Shown: piece by piece, positions 28,252 through 36,413 of the stretch
How positions within the stretch are numbered: position 1 is the first letter of the stretch
Layout: every line of letters starts with the position of its first letter
Assembly (NCBI GenBank): GCA_016806145.1
Contig: CP063166.1
Location: 4,464,001-4,528,000, forward strand
Length of the DNA stretch: 64,000 bases
Source of the DNA: Variovorax paradoxus
GTDB taxonomy: Bacteria; Pseudomonadota; Gammaproteobacteria; Burkholderiales; Burkholderiaceae_C
Reading direction: 5' to 3'
Translations under genes and position numbers: made by a program
Notes under the pieces: generated by a model
What the model saw: the letters and a program-made list of their open reading frames with translations, nothing else
What the model was told of the DNA's origin: nothing
The model's database searches: none

Positions 28252-29163
28252 TCAGCCGCGCGGATGGTGCTGCGCGTGCAGCTGCTTGAGCCGCTCGCGC
28301 GCCACGTGGGTGTAGATGGTGGTGGTCGAGATGTCGGCGTGGCCCAGCAGCATCTGCACCGCGCGCAGATCGGCGCCGTGGTTCAGCAGATGGGTCGCGA
28401 AGGCGTGGCGCAGCGTGTGCGGCGACAGCGGCACGTGGATGCCGGCCGCGGCCGCCTGCTTCTTCACGATGACCCAGAACATCACGCGCGTCATGCCCGC
28501 GCCGCGCGCGGTCACGAACAGGTCGGGCGTCTGCTGGCCGTCGAGGATCACGGGGCGCGATTCCTCGATGTAGCGCTCGATCCAGCGCCGCGCCTCGCCA
28601 CCGAAGGGCACGAGGCGCTCCTTGCTGCCCTTGCCGAGCACGCGCAGCACGCCGTCGTTGAGGCTGATGTCGATCACCTTGAGCGACACCAGCTCGCTCA
28701 CGCGCAGCCCGCTCGCATACATCAGCTCGAGCATCGCGCGGTCGCGCAGGCCCAGCGGCGTGTCGACGTCGGGCGCGCCGAGCAGGTCGTCGACCTGCTT
28801 CTCCGACAGCAGCTTGATCGCGCGCGGCATCTGGCGCGCGGGCATCAGCCGCAGGCTCGGGTCGGCCACGATGCGGCGCTCGCGCAGCGCCCAGCGGTAG
28901 TAGCGCTTGAACACCGTGAGCCGCCGGTTGGCCGAGGTGGCCTTGCCCTTGGCCGACAGCCGCACGCCCATGTAGGCCTGCAGGTCCGACTCCTGCGCGG
29001 CGCCGAGCGTCATGCCGCCGCGCTGCTGGTCGAGCCAGTGCGCGAACAGCGCGAGGTCGCGCCGGTAGGCGGCGAGCGTGTTCTTCGACAGGCCGTCCTC
29101 GAGCCAGAGGGCGTCGATGAACTCGTCGATGTCGGGGGTGGGTGCGGCGGCGGCCTCGGTCAT
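28252..29163 (-). CDS. xerD: site-specific tyrosine recombinase XerD
   Basis: XerD with XerC resolves chromosome dimers at dif under FtsK control. The 303-residue protein has the SAM-like N-terminal DNA-binding domain and the catalytic domain. The catalytic arginine is in ASGLRVSELVSL, then HTLRHAFATHLLNHGADLRAVQMLLGHADISTTTIYTH supplies His, Arg, His and the nucleophilic Tyr. The start at 29163 gives MTEAAAAPTPDID. A terminator of the upstream Bug gene overlaps its promoter region. It is a housekeeping recombinase, not a mobile-element integrase. Confidence 0.94.
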   Translation of the reverse strand: MTEAAAAPTPDIDEFIDALWLEDGLSKNTLAAYRRDLALFAHWLDQQRGGMTLGAAQESDLQAYMGVRLSAKGKATSANRRLTVFKRYYRWALRERRIVADPSLRLMPARQMPRAIKLLSEKQVDDLLGAPDVDTPLGLRDRAMLELMYASGLRVSELVSLKVIDISLNDGVLRVLGKGSKERLVPFGGEARRWIERYIEESRPVILDGQQTPDLFVTARGAGMTRVMFWVIVKKQAAAAGIHVPLSPHTLRHAFATHLLNHGADLRAVQMLLGHADISTTTIYTHVARERLKQLHAQHHPRG

Positions 29164-29179
29164 GGATGGGCAAGATAGC

Positions 29180-29215
29180 AAAAAAAAGGCCGCTCCCCCG
29201 CGACGGGGAACGGCC
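29180..29215 (-). terminator. intrinsic terminator after Bug receptor 3
   Basis: A GC-rich 11-bp stem (29188-29198 with 29205-29215, allowing G-U pairs) is followed on the minus strand by eight T (29187-29180). Confidence 0.85.
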
Positions 29216-29236
29216 CTTCCTGCGGATGGCGCGGAA

Positions 29237-30211
29237 TCAGTCGAGCTTGAGCTTCTGCTTGGCCACGACTTCCTTGTAGACCTCGTACTCGGCCTTGATC
29301 TGGGCCGAGAACTGCTCGGGCGTGTTGGCCACGATCAGCGAGCCGGTGTCCTCGATGCGCTTCTTCACCGCCGGGTCTTCCACCGCCTTCTTCACGCCGG
29401 CGCTGATCTTGTCGACCACTTCCTTCGGCAGGCCCTTCGGGCCGAGGATGCCGTAGTAGGCCATGCGGTTCACCTGCTCGAGGCCGACTTCCTTGAAGGT
29501 CGGCACGTTCGGCAGCGCGGCCAGGCGCTGCGGCGCCGACACCACGATCGGGATCAGGCGGCCGCTCTGGATGAAGGGCATGGCCGAGGGGATGTTGTCG
29601 AACATGATCGGCACCTGGCCGGCCACCACGTCGTTGAGCGCAGGGCCCGCGCCGCGGTAGGGGATGTGCGTGACGAAGGTGTTGGTGAGGCTCTTGTAGA
29701 GCTCCATCAGCAGGTGGCCGATGCCGCCCGTGCCCGACGAGGCGTACGAGTACTTGCCGGGGTTCTTCTTCAGCTCGGCCACGAACTCGGCGTAGTTCTT
29801 CGCCGGGAAGCTCGGGTTGACCGCGATGATGTTCGGCGTGGCCGCGATGTTGATGATCGGCGTGAAGTCGTTGATCGGGTCGTACGGCGTCTTCGGGTTG
29901 ATGGCCGGGTTGGCCGCGGTGCTCGACACCGTGGCCACGCCGAGCTTGTAGCCGTCGGGCGCCGAGCGCGCCGTCTCGGCCGCGCCCACGATGCCGCCGC
30001 CGCCGGCGCGGTTGATCACCACCACCGGCTGGCCCAGCACCTTGCCCAGCGGATCGGCCACCACGCGCGCCACGATGTCCGTCGTGCCACCCGGGGCAAA
30101 GGGAACGCTCAGTTCGACCGGCTTGTTGGGATAGCCCTGGGCGAAGGCCGGGCCCGCGACCGCGACCAGCGCGGCGGCACCGACGAAGGCACTCCATTGA
30201 CGACGTTGCAT
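29237..30211 (-). CDS. Bug-type (TctC) periplasmic receptor 3
   Basis: A 324-residue Bug receptor with a signal peptide cleaved near PAFAQ-GYP. It continues with [42 protein letters not shown] and [19 protein letters not shown], the last two being the ligand-carboxylate and amide-binding loops. It stands alone with its own strong terminator, unlike receptors 1 and 2. Its lysine-rich C-terminus (VAKQKLKLD) is usual. The ligand is unknown, and no TctAB pair is in the window. Confidence 0.92.
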   Translation of the reverse strand: MQRRQWSAFVGAAALVAVAGPAFAQGYPNKPVELSVPFAPGGTTDIVARVVADPLGKVLGQPVVVINRAGGGGIVGAAETARSAPDGYKLGVATVSSTAANPAINPKTPYDPINDFTPIINIAATPNIIAVNPSFPAKNYAEFVAELKKNPGKYSYASSGTGGIGHLLMELYKSLTNTFVTHIPYRGAGPALNDVVAGQVPIMFDNIPSAMPFIQSGRLIPIVVSAPQRLAALPNVPTFKEVGLEQVNRMAYYGILGPKGLPKEVVDKISAGVKKAVEDPAVKKRIEDTGSLIVANTPEQFSAQIKAEYEVYKEVVAKQKLKLD

Positions 30212-30313
30212 CGATTACTCCTTGAACGATGGGGACGAAAATTGCGAAAGCAGCGATGCTAGCGGCTCGTCGCTGCGACCCGGGCTGTGGAATACCCATG
30301 GTTTGGGCGGTTT

Positions 30314-31231
30314 ATGCTCGGCGCGGTGAACTACGCGCAGCTGCTTTTCCCCGACTTCTCCCTGATCGCCATCGGCTGGCTCCTGTGCCGCTACACCGCG
30401 CTGGACCGCAAGGTCTGGGACCAGGTCGAGAGCCTCGTCTACTACTTTCTTTTTCCCACGCTGCTGTTCCATTCGATCGTGCGCAGCCCGCTCGATTTTG
30501 GTGCGACCTCGAGCCTGCTGATGGCGGGCGTGGGCGTGAGCCTGTGCGGCGTGGCGCTGGCCTATGCGCTGCCCTGGGTGCCCGGCATCGGCTCGCACCT
30601 CGATCGGCGCGACCATGCGGCGAGCGTGCAGGTCGCGTTCCGCTTCAACTCCTTCATCTGCCTCGCGATGGCCGAGCGGCTCGCGGGACCCGAAGGCCTG
30701 CTGCTGATCGCGGTGCTGATCGGGGTGTGCGTGCCGATGATGAACATCGCGGCGGTGTGGCCGATGACGCGGCATGCGCAGACGGGGTTCGCGCGGCAGC
30801 TGGTGCGCAATCCGCTGATCGTGGCGACGGTGGCGGGCTTGCTGGCGAACGTGCTGGGGTTCACGGTGCCTGGCTGGCTCACGCCGACCCTGTCGCGGAT
30901 CGGGGCGGCTTCGTTGGCGCTCGGGCTGCTGGCGGCGGGGGCGGGGATGCAGTTCGCCACGTTGGGGCGGGGGAAGGTGCTGGCGGCTTCGGTGCTGTCG
31001 ATTCGGCACTTCGTGTTGCCGCTGGTGGCCTGGGGGCTGGCGCGGTGGTTGCGGCTGGATGCGGCGCAGGCTTCGGTGTTGATGGCTTTTTCTGCGGTTC
31101 CTACTGCTTCTAGTGCTTACGTGTTGGCGCAGAGGATGGGGTACAACGGGGCGTTTGTGGCGGGGTTGGTGACCATGTCTACGGTGTTGGGGGTGGTTAG
31201 TTTGCCGTTTGCCTTGGCTTTGCCTCGTTGA
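30314..31231 (+). CDS. AEC-family (auxin efflux carrier type) permease
   Basis: A 305-residue membrane protein with about ten hydrophobic segments and the AEC features LLFPDFSLIAIGWLLCRYTALD near the start, VAFRFNSFICLAMAE in the middle and a second repeat ending STVLGVVSLPFALALPR. Bacterial members export or import malate, malonate or similar acids. A GTG at 30287 would add nine residues. The last third shifts from C-ending to G/T-ending codons (for example GTT, GCT, TCT near 31080-31230), unlike the surrounding genes. Confidence 0.88.
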   Translation: MLGAVNYAQLLFPDFSLIAIGWLLCRYTALDRKVWDQVESLVYYFLFPTLLFHSIVRSPLDFGATSSLLMAGVGVSLCGVALAYALPWVPGIGSHLDRRDHAASVQVAFRFNSFICLAMAERLAGPEGLLLIAVLIGVCVPMMNIAAVWPMTRHAQTGFARQLVRNPLIVATVAGLLANVLGFTVPGWLTPTLSRIGAASLALGLLAAGAGMQFATLGRGKVLAASVLSIRHFVLPLVAWGLARWLRLDAAQASVLMAFSAVPTASSAYVLAQRMGYNGAFVAGLVTMSTVLGVVSLPFALALPR

Positions 31232-31564
31232 ATCCTTCGACCGCTGTTTTTCTTGATTTTTGTGGGTCCTGCGGAGGCTGTTGGCCGGGTCTCGCCCCGG
31301 CGGGCGAGTCACTTTCTCTTGTCTCGCCAAGAGAAAGTAACCAAAGAGAAGGCGACCCCACTGTCTGTGTCCCTCCGCTTCGCTACGGGCAACCTGCGGT
31401 GCTCGGAGAAAGCGGGGGTCCGCAGAACTCGCTCCACTTCGTTGCGCTCAGACAGCTGCGGCCCTGATCCCGCTTTCTCCTGCGCTCCTCGGCACAGCCA
31501 GAGGGGATCAGGGTCAACGCGCCGTGGCGCGTCCTTGTGTGGGCGGGTGTCCTTCTGTTAGGTA
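31232..31564. repeat. hairpin-rich non-coding block
   Basis: About 330 bp without a credible gene. It holds three inverted repeats: ACTTTCTCTTG / CAAGAGAAAGT (31311-31321 with 31328-31338), GGAGAAAGCGGG / CCCGCTTTCTCC (31405-31416 with 31469-31480), and ACGCGCC / GGCGCGT (31517-31523 with 31526-31532). Base composition is less GC-biased than the genes. It lies between the convergent AEC and mesD genes. Comparable blocks are dispersed in GC-rich proteobacteria from memory, and are often annotated as spurious small proteins. Confidence 0.65.
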
Positions 31565-32590
31565 TCACACCGTGGCTAGCCGCTCCTTTGCCAGCTTGGT
31601 GCCCTCTGCAAGGGCTTTCAGCTTGCGCCATGCCACGTCCCTGCTCATGGGGGCTAGGCCGCAGTTCGTGCACGGGAACAGGCGCTCCTTCGGGACGAAC
31701 TGCAGGGCGCGGCCGATGGTGTCGGCCACTTCTTCGGGAGTCTCGATCGCTTCGCTGGCCACATCGATCACGCCGACCATCACGTCCTTGCCGGCCAACA
31801 GGCTCATCAGGTCGGGCGGCACGTGGGAGTGGATGCACTCCAGGCTCACCTGGTCGATCCGGCTCTTGGCGAGCGCGGGGAACACCAGCTCGTACTGGCG
31901 CCATTCCTCGCCGAGGGTGCTCTTCCAGTCCGTGTTGGCCTTGATGCCATAGCCGTAGCAGATGTGCACGGCGGTCGTGCAGGTCAGGCCCTGCGCCGCG
32001 CGCTCGAGCGCCTGCACGCCCCAGTCGGCGGCATCCTTCATGTAGACATTGAAGGCGGGCTCGTCGAACTGGATGATGTCCACACCATCGGCCTGCAGCG
32101 CCAGGGCTTCCTGGTTGAGCAACTCGGCGAAAGCGAAGGCCATCTTGACCTTGTCGCCGTAGAAGCGGTCGGCCACGGTGTCGACGATGGTCATCGGGCC
32201 CGGCAGGGTGAACTTGAGCTTCTTCTTCGTGTGCGCACGCGCCAACTGCGCTTCGAAGGCATGCACGCGGTCCTTCAGGCGCAGGGCCGAGACCACCTGC
32301 GGCACCATCGCGTCGTAGCGGTTGTCGCGGATGCCCATCTTCACCTTGTGCTCGAAGTCGATGCCCTCGACCTGCTCGAGGAAACCGTGCACGAAGTGCT
32401 GGCGCGACTGCTCGCCGTCGCACACGATGTCCAGGCCCGCGTCCTCCTGGGCCTTGATCCACAGCAGCGTCGCGTCGGCCTTGGCCTGGCGCAGCGCATC
32501 GCCCTCGGCCGCCCATTGAGGCCACAGCTTGTTGGTTTCGGCCAGCCAGGCTGGCTTCGGCAGGCTGCCGGCGATGGAGGTTTCGAACAT
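31565..32590 (-). CDS. mesD: MesD-type folate-independent methionine synthase (core MetE)
   Basis: A 341-residue protein that corresponds only to the C-terminal catalytic half of MetE. The zinc ligands are His209 and Cys211 (VHICYG), Glu251 (SLECIHSH) and Cys310 (CTNCGL). The folate-binding N-terminal half of MetE is missing. Among short core-MetE families, the adjacent DUF1852 gene marks it as MesD, which is known to need MesX and oxygen to make methionine; its methyl donor is not folate. AAGGA lies 7 bp before the ATG. The operon continues from mesX upstream (90 bp gap) and ends at the hairpin block. Confidence 0.88.
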   Translation of the reverse strand: MFETSIAGSLPKPAWLAETNKLWPQWAAEGDALRQAKADATLLWIKAQEDAGLDIVCDGEQSRQHFVHGFLEQVEGIDFEHKVKMGIRDNRYDAMVPQVVSALRLKDRVHAFEAQLARAHTKKKLKFTLPGPMTIVDTVADRFYGDKVKMAFAFAELLNQEALALQADGVDIIQFDEPAFNVYMKDAADWGVQALERAAQGLTCTTAVHICYGYGIKANTDWKSTLGEEWRQYELVFPALAKSRIDQVSLECIHSHVPPDLMSLLAGKDVMVGVIDVASEAIETPEEVADTIGRALQFVPKERLFPCTNCGLAPMSRDVAWRKLKALAEGTKLAKERLATV

Positions 32591-32680
32591 CTGGATTTTC
32601 CTTTTCAAGCGAAGACGGGATGGCGAGCGTACTGCGGGGCCTGTCAGGCCGCGCAGCTGTTTGATGGCGTGGGGATGGGG

Positions 32681-33664
32681 TCAGGCAACGCAGTCGGCAA
32701 CCCACTGCGCGAGCACGTTCCCGTAGGGCTTGATGAAGTGCTCCTCCGCGAACTTCCCCTGCCTGACCGCCAGCTGGCTGCGTTCCTCCCGGTCGTAGAC
32801 GATCTGCGTCAACGAGTAGTCCTGGTTCTTCAGGCTCGGGCTGTAGATCTTTCCGGCCGAGGAATTGGCGTTGTAGATCTCGGGGCGATAGATCTTCTGG
32901 AAGCTTTCCATCGTGCTGATGGTGCCGATCAGCTCGAGGCTCGTGTAGTCGCCAAGCAGGTCGCCATGGAAATAGAAGGCCAGGGGCGCAACGCCATTGG
33001 GCGGCATGAAGAAACGAACCTGCATCCCCATCTTGGCGAAGTACCGATCGGTCGAGGACAGCTCGTTCTGCCGGTACTCGGCGCCCAGCACCGGGTGCTG
33101 GTTTCCGGTCCGTTGATAGGTCTTGCTGGTCGAGGCGCTGATGCAGATGACGGGCGGCTTGCCGAAACGCTCCTTGTAGATGCGAGAGTTGGCGAACTGC
33201 TGGAACAGCTTTCCGTGCAGATCGCCGAAATCCTCGGGCGTGCCGAATTCCGCCCGGTCGGCGTTGTATGCGGGAAGCAGCACGCTGAAGTCGTAGTCGC
33301 GCACGTAGGAAGAGAAGTTGTTCCCCGCGATGCCGTCGATGCGCTGGTCCGTCGTCCTGTCGAGGATGCAGGTCTTCAGTATCTCGATCAGCGGGAATAC
33401 GGCGTTGCCGCTCTCGGCATCCAGGCTCATCTCCACCGAGATGATCTCGAGCTCGACGGCGTAGCGATCGCCCGTCGGGTTGTCCCAGTGCGCGAGGTCG
33501 TTGAAGCGGTTGTCGATCATCCTCAAGGTGTTGCGCAAGTTCTGCTGCCGGCTCGCTCCGCGCGCCAGGTTGGCGAAGTTGGTGGTGATGCGCGTGCTGT
33601 CCGATGGCTGGTAGTTCTCATCGAAACGGATGCTCTTGAGGGTGAAGGTGGGTTCTTTGTTCAT
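32681..33664 (-). CDS. mesX: MesX, DUF1852 putative oxygenase partner of MesD
   Basis: A 327-residue cytosolic protein of the DUF1852 family, recognised by its N-terminus TLKSIRFDENYQPSDSTRITTNFANLARG and by NVLAQWVADCVA at the end. Family knowledge places it as the obligatory partner of MesD in oxygen-dependent methionine synthesis. Its chemistry is not worked out. Notable conserved-looking charged segments include RQNELSSTDRYFAKMG and FYFHGDLLGDYTSLELIG. It lies between the FMN reductase and mesD in the same direction, all behind one promoter region. Confidence 0.87.
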   Translation of the reverse strand: MNKEPTFTLKSIRFDENYQPSDSTRITTNFANLARGASRQQNLRNTLRMIDNRFNDLAHWDNPTGDRYAVELEIISVEMSLDAESGNAVFPLIEILKTCILDRTTDQRIDGIAGNNFSSYVRDYDFSVLLPAYNADRAEFGTPEDFGDLHGKLFQQFANSRIYKERFGKPPVICISASTSKTYQRTGNQHPVLGAEYRQNELSSTDRYFAKMGMQVRFFMPPNGVAPLAFYFHGDLLGDYTSLELIGTISTMESFQKIYRPEIYNANSSAGKIYSPSLKNQDYSLTQIVYDREERSQLAVRQGKFAEEHFIKPYGNVLAQWVADCVA

Positions 33665-33712
33665 TGGAATCCGGCGATCAGATTTTTTCGAGAGAGAAGA
33701 CGAATTCCTGTG

Positions 33713-34294
33713 TCAGGCCAGCGCCGCTTCCTCGGCCGCGGAGGGCGAGGCGTGGCGCAGCCATTCGATCAATGGCAATGCCCGCTGGACCGCCAGCCTC
33801 GACCGCTCGATGAGGGCCTGGTTCCGCAGGCGGTGGTCGACGAAATCGCTGTCGGTCGCGTAGACACCCAGCGGCAGGGTGCGCGCCTGGAAGAAGCTGA
33901 ACAGCGGTCGCAGCTGGTGGTCGATCACCAGCGCATGGCGCTCGCTGCCGCCGGTGGCGGCCAACAGCACGGGCTTGTCGATCAGGGCGTCCTGGTCGAT
34001 GAAGTCGAAGAAGTGCTTGAACAGTCCCGTGTATGCGCCGCGATAGACCGGCGTTGCGACGACCAGCACGTCGGCTCGTTCGATCGCCGCCAGTTCCCGC
34101 TCCACCGTGTCGGGCAGTTGGGAGCGCCGGAGCGCACCGCCGAACAGCGGTGCGAGGGGACCGAGTTCGATCAGGCGCTGTTCGCAAGGGACCGCGTCGG
34201 CGATCAGGTCGAGCAGGTGTTCCGCCAGCGCGGCGGACTTCGATGGGCGTTGCAGCCCGCCGGAAACAGCGACGAGACGGAGTGGACGTGTCAT
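33713..34294 (-). CDS. NAD(P)H-dependent FMN reductase of the MesX/MesD operon
   Basis: A 193-residue flavodoxin-fold reductase: VAVSGGLQRPSKSAALAEHLL binds FMN phosphate, VVATPVYRGAYTGLFKHFFDFID and LLAATGGSERHALVIDHQLRPLFSFF are MsuE/SsuE-type signatures. It would supply reduced flavin, fitting the oxygen dependence of MesX. I chose the ATG at 34294 (MTRPLRL). The alternative 34306 lies inside a TTCAT-CTGG-ATGAA dyad that looks regulatory. It is the first gene of the operon and ends 48 bp before mesX. Confidence 0.87.
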   Translation of the reverse strand: MTRPLRLVAVSGGLQRPSKSAALAEHLLDLIADAVPCEQRLIELGPLAPLFGGALRRSQLPDTVERELAAIERADVLVVATPVYRGAYTGLFKHFFDFIDQDALIDKPVLLAATGGSERHALVIDHQLRPLFSFFQARTLPLGVYATDSDFVDHRLRNQALIERSRLAVQRALPLIEWLRHASPSAAEEAALA

Positions 34295-34301
34295 TTCTTC
34301 T

Positions 34302-34315
34302 TTCATCTGGATGAA
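34302..34315. promoter_or_regulatory. TTCAT-N4-ATGAA dyad, candidate MetR-like operator
   Basis: A perfect 5-bp inverted repeat TTCAT-CTGG-ATGAA lies between the FMN reductase start and the divergent LysR gene, in an AT-rich 89-bp gap. E. coli MetR binds TGAA-N5-TTCA, so orientation and spacing differ. Confidence 0.45.
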
Positions 34316-34383
34316 TGCTAGCCAGGGGAATCGATGACGTAAAATGTTTTTATTTCAACAATCCATGAGCGGGAGTCATGTGA

Positions 34384-35292
34384 ATGCTTGAACGCCTCCA
34401 CCTCAGCATCGTCCGGCAGGTCGAACAGCAAGGCTCGCTGACGGCCGCCGCGGGCGTGCTGAACCTGACCCAGTCGGCGCTGAGCCACAGCATGAAGAAG
34501 CTGGAGCATCAGCTGGGCACCGACATCTGGCTGCGCGAAGGCCGAAGCCTGCGCCTGACGCAGGCCGGCCAGTACCTGCTGGCGGTGGCGAACCGCGTGC
34601 TGCCGCAGCTCGACCTGGCCGAGGAGCGCCTGGGCCAGTTCGCGCAGGGCGAGCGCGGCGCGCTGCGCATCGGCATGGAATGCCACCCTTGCTACCAGTG
34701 GCTGCTCAAGGTGGTGTCACCCTACCTGGCCGCATGGCCCGACGTGGACGTGGACGTGAAGCAGAAATTCCAGTTCGGCGGGATCGGCGCGCTGTTCGGC
34801 TACGAGATCGACCTGCTGGTCACGCCCGACCCGCTCCATAAGCCGGGCCTGAAGTTCGAGCCCGTGTTCGACTACGAGCAGGTGCTGGTCGTGGCCAAGG
34901 GTCATGCGCTGGCTTCGGCGCCCTACGTGAAGCCGCGGCAGCTGACCGGGGAGGTGCTCATCAGCTATCCCGTGGATGTCGAGCGCCTGGACATCTACAA
35001 CCATTTCCTGTTGCCGGCCGGCGTCACGCCCAAGCGCCACAAGGCGATCGAAACCACCGACATCATGTTGCAGATGGTGGCCAGCGGCCGCGGCGTGGCC
35101 GCGCTGCCGCGCTGGCTGGTCGAGGAGTACGCGCAGAAGATGGACGTGGTGCCGGTGCGGCTCGGCCCGCGCGGCATCGCCAAGCAGATCTTCCTGGGGG
35201 CGCGCGAGGCGGACACCGCCATCGATTACGTGCGGGCCTTCATCGAACTGGCCCGACAGCCTGCCATCGCCGTTGCGCTAGAAGCCGGCTGA
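34384..35292 (+). CDS. MetR-like LysR activator divergent from the methionine operon
   Basis: A 302-residue regulator. It has the winged helix (LSIVRQVEQQGSLTAAAGVLNLTQSALSHSMKKLE) and the effector-domain opening ALRIGMECHPCYQWLLKVVSPY, which closely matches MetR, the homocysteine-responsive activator of met genes. The 93-bp gap to the FMN reductase contains an AT-rich TAAAATGTTTTTATTTCAAC stretch and a TTCAT/ATGAA dyad. This strongly suggests control of the mes operon in response to homocysteine. That control is inference. Confidence 0.88.
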   Translation: MLERLHLSIVRQVEQQGSLTAAAGVLNLTQSALSHSMKKLEHQLGTDIWLREGRSLRLTQAGQYLLAVANRVLPQLDLAEERLGQFAQGERGALRIGMECHPCYQWLLKVVSPYLAAWPDVDVDVKQKFQFGGIGALFGYEIDLLVTPDPLHKPGLKFEPVFDYEQVLVVAKGHALASAPYVKPRQLTGEVLISYPVDVERLDIYNHFLLPAGVTPKRHKAIETTDIMLQMVASGRGVAALPRWLVEEYAQKMDVVPVRLGPRGIAKQIFLGAREADTAIDYVRAFIELARQPAIAVALEAG

Positions 35293-35336
35293 GGAACATC
35301 AAGGCCGAGCGCAGCCGGCCACTCCAAAGAAAGAAC

Positions 35337-36413
35337 CTACTCGGGAGCAACGGCCCCCAAGGCCCACTCCACGTGCTCCCGAACCAAGGCACTGGCGCCG
35401 TCCTTGCGGGACACCAGGGCCTCGCGAGCCCCCTCCTCGCCAGCCCTCAGCGCATTCCCCAGGGCCACCGCGATGTTCCGCAGCCACCGCTCATGGCCGA
35501 TCCGCCGAATCGGACTCCCCTCGGTCCTGCGCAGGAACTCTTCCTCGGTCCACGCAAACAACTCGGCCAAAGTACGCCCCGTCAACCCGTCCCTCGCATC
35601 GAAGTCCGCCAGCGAACTCTTCTTGGCGAACTTGTTCCACGGACAGATCAACTGGCAGTCATCGCAGCCATAGATCCGGTTGCCCATCGACGTGCGCAGC
35701 TCGACCGGGATCGCCCCGCCATGCTCGATCGTGAGGTAGGAGATGCACCGCCGCGCATCGAGCCGCCGCGGCGCCACGATCGCCTGCGTCGGGCACACGT
35801 CGATGCAGGCGCTGCAGCTGCCGCAGTGCGAGCTCACCGGCTCGCTCTCGGGCAGCACCATGTCGACGTAGATCTCGCCGAGAAAGAACATCGAGCCCGC
35901 GTTCCGATCGAGCACCAGCGTGTGCTTGCCGCGCCAGCCCTGCCCGCTGCGCGAGGCCAGCTCGGCCTCGAGCACCGGCGCCGAATCGGTGAAGGCGCGA
36001 TGCCCGAAAGGCCCGACTTCCAGCGCGATGCGCTCGGCCAGTTTCGCGAGCCGGTTGCGCAGCACCTTGTGGTAGTCGCGGCCGCGCGCATAGACCGAGA
36101 CGATGGCCTCGCCGGGTCGGCGCAGGCGTTCGAACTCGATCGCCTGCCAGTCGGGATCGGTGTCGCGCGGCAGGTAGTCCATGCGCGCGGTGATCACGCT
36201 CACGGTGCCGGGCACCAGCTCGGCGGGCCGCGCGCGCCGCGTGCCATGCGCCGCCATGTAATCCATCTCGCCATGGAACCCATGGGCCAGCCATTGCATC
36301 AGACCGTCCTCGGCGCTCGACAGATCGACGCCCGCGATTCCGATTTGGGAGAATCCGAGTTCCCGGGCCAAGGCCTGAATACGCACAACGAGTGGATGGC
36401 TGCTGACGATCAC
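35337..36413 (-). CDS. queG: epoxyqueuosine reductase QueG
   Basis: QueG reduces epoxyqueuosine to queuosine in tRNA, using cobalamin and two 4Fe-4S clusters. The 358-residue protein carries both clusters: Cys197, Cys200, Cys203, Cys207 (HCGSCSACIDVCP) and Cys250, Cys253, Cys257 (GCDDCQLICPW). The catalytic Asp143 is in FTDSAPVLEAE. The only reasonable start for the family N-terminus is a GTG at 36413, which overlaps the divergent tsaE start region. A C-terminal HEAT-like extension follows. Confidence 0.93.
   Translation of the reverse strand: MIVSSHPLVVRIQALARELGFSQIGIAGVDLSSAEDGLMQWLAHGFHGEMDYMAAHGTRRARPAELVPGTVSVITARMDYLPRDTDPDWQAIEFERLRRPGEAIVSVYARGRDYHKVLRNRLAKLAERIALEVGPFGHRAFTDSAPVLEAELASRSGQGWRGKHTLVLDRNAGSMFFLGEIYVDMVLPESEPVSSHCGSCSACIDVCPTQAIVAPRRLDARRCISYLTIEHGGAIPVELRTSMGNRIYGCDDCQLICPWNKFAKKSSLADFDARDGLTGRTLAELFAWTEEEFLRRTEGSPIRRIGHERWLRNIAVALGNALRAGEEGAREALVSRKDGASALVREHVEWALGAVAPE

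Noticed and set aside
28252..29163. Tyrosine recombinase considered as a mobile-element integrase
   Set aside because: Length and motifs fit housekeeping XerD. No attachment-site repeats, tRNA gene or cargo genes are seen.
31228..31561. Two overlapping small open frames after the AEC gene
   Set aside because: They run through hairpin stems, have no ribosome-binding site and odd composition. The DNA looks like a structural repeat.
31823..34321. 832-residue open frame antisense to mesD, mesX and the FMN reductase
   Set aside because: It spans three recognised genes on the other strand and has no domain of its own.
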